A DNA stretch of 6,968 nucleotides, taken from the NCBI GenBank assembly GCA_964514665.1, contig CAZESH010000238.1, positions 1 through 6,968 of the forward strand. The letters are read 5' to 3'. Shown piece after piece: positions 5,833-6,968 of the stretch (position 1 is its first letter; each line of letters begins with the position of its first letter). A program made the position numbers and the translations under genes. The notes beneath the pieces are model-generated. The model was not told the DNA's origin and did no database searches. It saw only the letters and a list, made by a program, of their open reading frames with translations. This DNA comes from CAZESH01 sp964514665. GTDB taxonomy: Bacteria > Bacillota > Bacilli > Paenibacillales > KCTC-25726.

Positions 5833-6959
5833 TGTACATTTAATATACCATGGATCAAATCTGCCTGCCAATGGATTTAGAGGAAGATATTCCGCCAAAT
5901 CATCTCGTTCGAGTCGTCAATACTGCCGTGAATCGGTTGGATGACGGGATCTTTGCATCCGCCTATTCCGGCGGCGGACGTGACAGCTACCACCCGAAGT
6001 TGCTCACCAAAGTCATCGTTTACGCCTACACCCAGCGGATATACTCCTCCCGCCAGATTGCCAAAGCCGTTCGCGAAAACGTCATGTTCATGTGGATTGC
6101 CGGGCGGCAGCGTCCGGATTTTCGTACCATTAACCGGTTTCGTTCAGAACGGATGAAAGAGGTTCTGGAAAAGGTGTTCACCGCCATCCTTCAGTTTCTG
6201 AAAGAAGACCACATGAGAAACGGACAGCTAAAGCCGGGATATAACGTGCAAATCGGGACCGAAAATCAATTTATCGTGGGATACAGTCTCCATCAACGGC
6301 CTACGGATACGCGCTGCCTGAAGCCTCACCTCGAGAAGCTCAAAGCGAGCCTGGGAAAACTGCCGCACACGGTCATCGCCGATGCAGGCTACGGAGGCGA
6401 AGAGAATTATGCTTACTTGGAAAGCGAGCAAGTCGAGGCCGTAGTGAAATATGGGACTTACCACAAAGATAAGTCGAAGAAATGGAAGAACGACATCAGC
6501 AAGATCGACAATTGGACGTATTTCGAATCCAGAGACGAATGGATTTGTTCGGCTGGACATCCGCTAACGTTTCGTTATGAAACCCAAGCGAAAACCGACA
6601 GCGGGTATACGGTTCAACAGCGAATATACCGAAGTGAACATTGTATGGATTGCCCGCTCAAATCCTCTTGTACGAAAGCCAAAGGCAACCGTGAGATTCA
6701 TGTAAGTCTGCCCTATTTGCGTTACAAGCAGCAAGTACGTGAGAAACTGCGAAGTGACGAAGGTTATGAACTGGCAGTTCGGCGTATGATTGAACCGGGG
6801 AGTGTTTTCGGGCAAATGAAAAATAACCGGGGGTTCCGGCGATTCCTGCTTCGCGGCTTATCGAAAGTAAACTTAGAGGTCGGGTGGCTTTCGCTTGCCC
6901 ACAACTTGTTAAAAAAAGCGGTAATAGACCAAAAAACAAAAACGGTTGGAGTAGGATAA
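5832..6959 (+). pseudogene. IS1182-family transposase, degraded (early stop, internal deletion, catalytic Glu lost)
   Basis: From ATG 5850 the frame gives 369 residues; intact members are usually about 450-560. The N-terminal domain (about 1-110; HPKLLTKVIVYAYTQRIYSS at 48-67) is the DUF772 type found in IS1182 transposases. The C-terminal half has the second Asp motif VIADAGYGG (175-183, D178), a Cys cluster (C265, C268, C274) and NNRGFRRFLLRGL (325-337). Lesions: TTG 5832, the start served by the SD, meets TAA at codon 4 (5841), probably from CAA; LQFL (114-117) joins straight to KEDHM, so the VDGTK-type segment with the first catalytic Asp and the following linker is gone; and IEPGSVFGQMK (314-324) has Gly317 where the family has Glu. 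The remaining frame is open to TAA at 6957. Family identity is strong; inactivity is inferred from the three lesions together. Confidence 0.82.
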
Positions 6960-6968
6960 CCCCTAATC

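Larger units (their letters stand above)
5699..6968 (+). mobile_element. IS1182-family insertion sequence, left end and transposase (right end outside window)
   Basis: The element starts at about 5699 with GGGGCTGTCCCATAAGGTC, typical of ends of IS elements of this kind, and carries a plus-strand transposase with IS1182-type features. The matching right inverted repeat and any target duplication lie beyond 6968, so the right boundary is not seen. The left boundary is inferred from the sequence style of the end and the start of the hairpin. It sits about 205 bp before the start of the minus-strand operon. Confidence 0.8.

Noticed and set aside
1..6968. CRISPR array, tRNA or rRNA genes
   Set aside because: No regularly spaced repeats, cloverleaf or rRNA-like sequence was seen.

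Overview
The window looks like the chromosome of a Gram-positive member of the Bacillota, most likely Paenibacillus or a close relative. This is inferred from moderate GC, strong AGGAGG/AAGGGG-type ribosome binding sites, GTG starts, a secreted protein with a copper-amine-oxidase-N-like domain (very common in Paenibacillus), and a paired GMC oxidoreductase/gluconate-dehydrogenase-subunit-3 locus. No species can be named from the sequence alone.

Layout. Positions 1-5494 form a continuous block of seven minus-strand genes, all concerned with redox chemistry or the cell envelope. Reading in the direction of transcription, from high to low coordinates, the first cluster has four tightly packed genes: a secreted acidic/His-rich protein with a copper-amine-oxidase-N-like C-terminal domain (5494-4778), a small membrane-anchored Ala/Pro-rich protein (4775-4284), an ApbE-family FAD:protein FMN transferase (4282-3311), and a ferric-reductase-like di-heme membrane protein (3314-2718). 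The junctions are 2 nt, 1 nt and a 4-nt GTGA overlap, so this is almost certainly one operon. A monocistronic nitroreductase (2636-2040) follows, with its own extended -10 promoter and a probable intrinsic terminator. The last unit has gluconate 2-dehydrogenase subunit 3 (1901-1461) overlapping the large FAD-dependent GMC oxidoreductase (1471 to beyond the window start). The window cuts the GMC gene before its C-terminal part.

Positions 5699-6968 are the left part of an IS1182-type insertion sequence on the plus strand. It begins with a GGGGCTGTCCC end folded into a long hairpin. Its transposase appears dead three times over: a stop at codon 4 behind the best ribosome binding site, an in-frame internal deletion that removes the first catalytic Asp region, and Gly in place of the expected catalytic Glu. 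The element sits about 205 bp upstream of the four-gene operon.

How the genes may work together. The common theme is flavin and heme electron transfer: FAD (GMC), FMN (nitroreductase), FAD used to flavinylate a protein (ApbE), and two b-type hemes (ferric-reductase-like). The four-gene operon is the most interesting part. An ApbE and a heme membrane protein are co-expressed with two poorly understood exported proteins, and no classical FMN-binding (NqrC/RnfG-type) target domain is visible. That suggests an unusual envelope electron-transfer or flavinylation module; this role is inference, not shown by the sequence.
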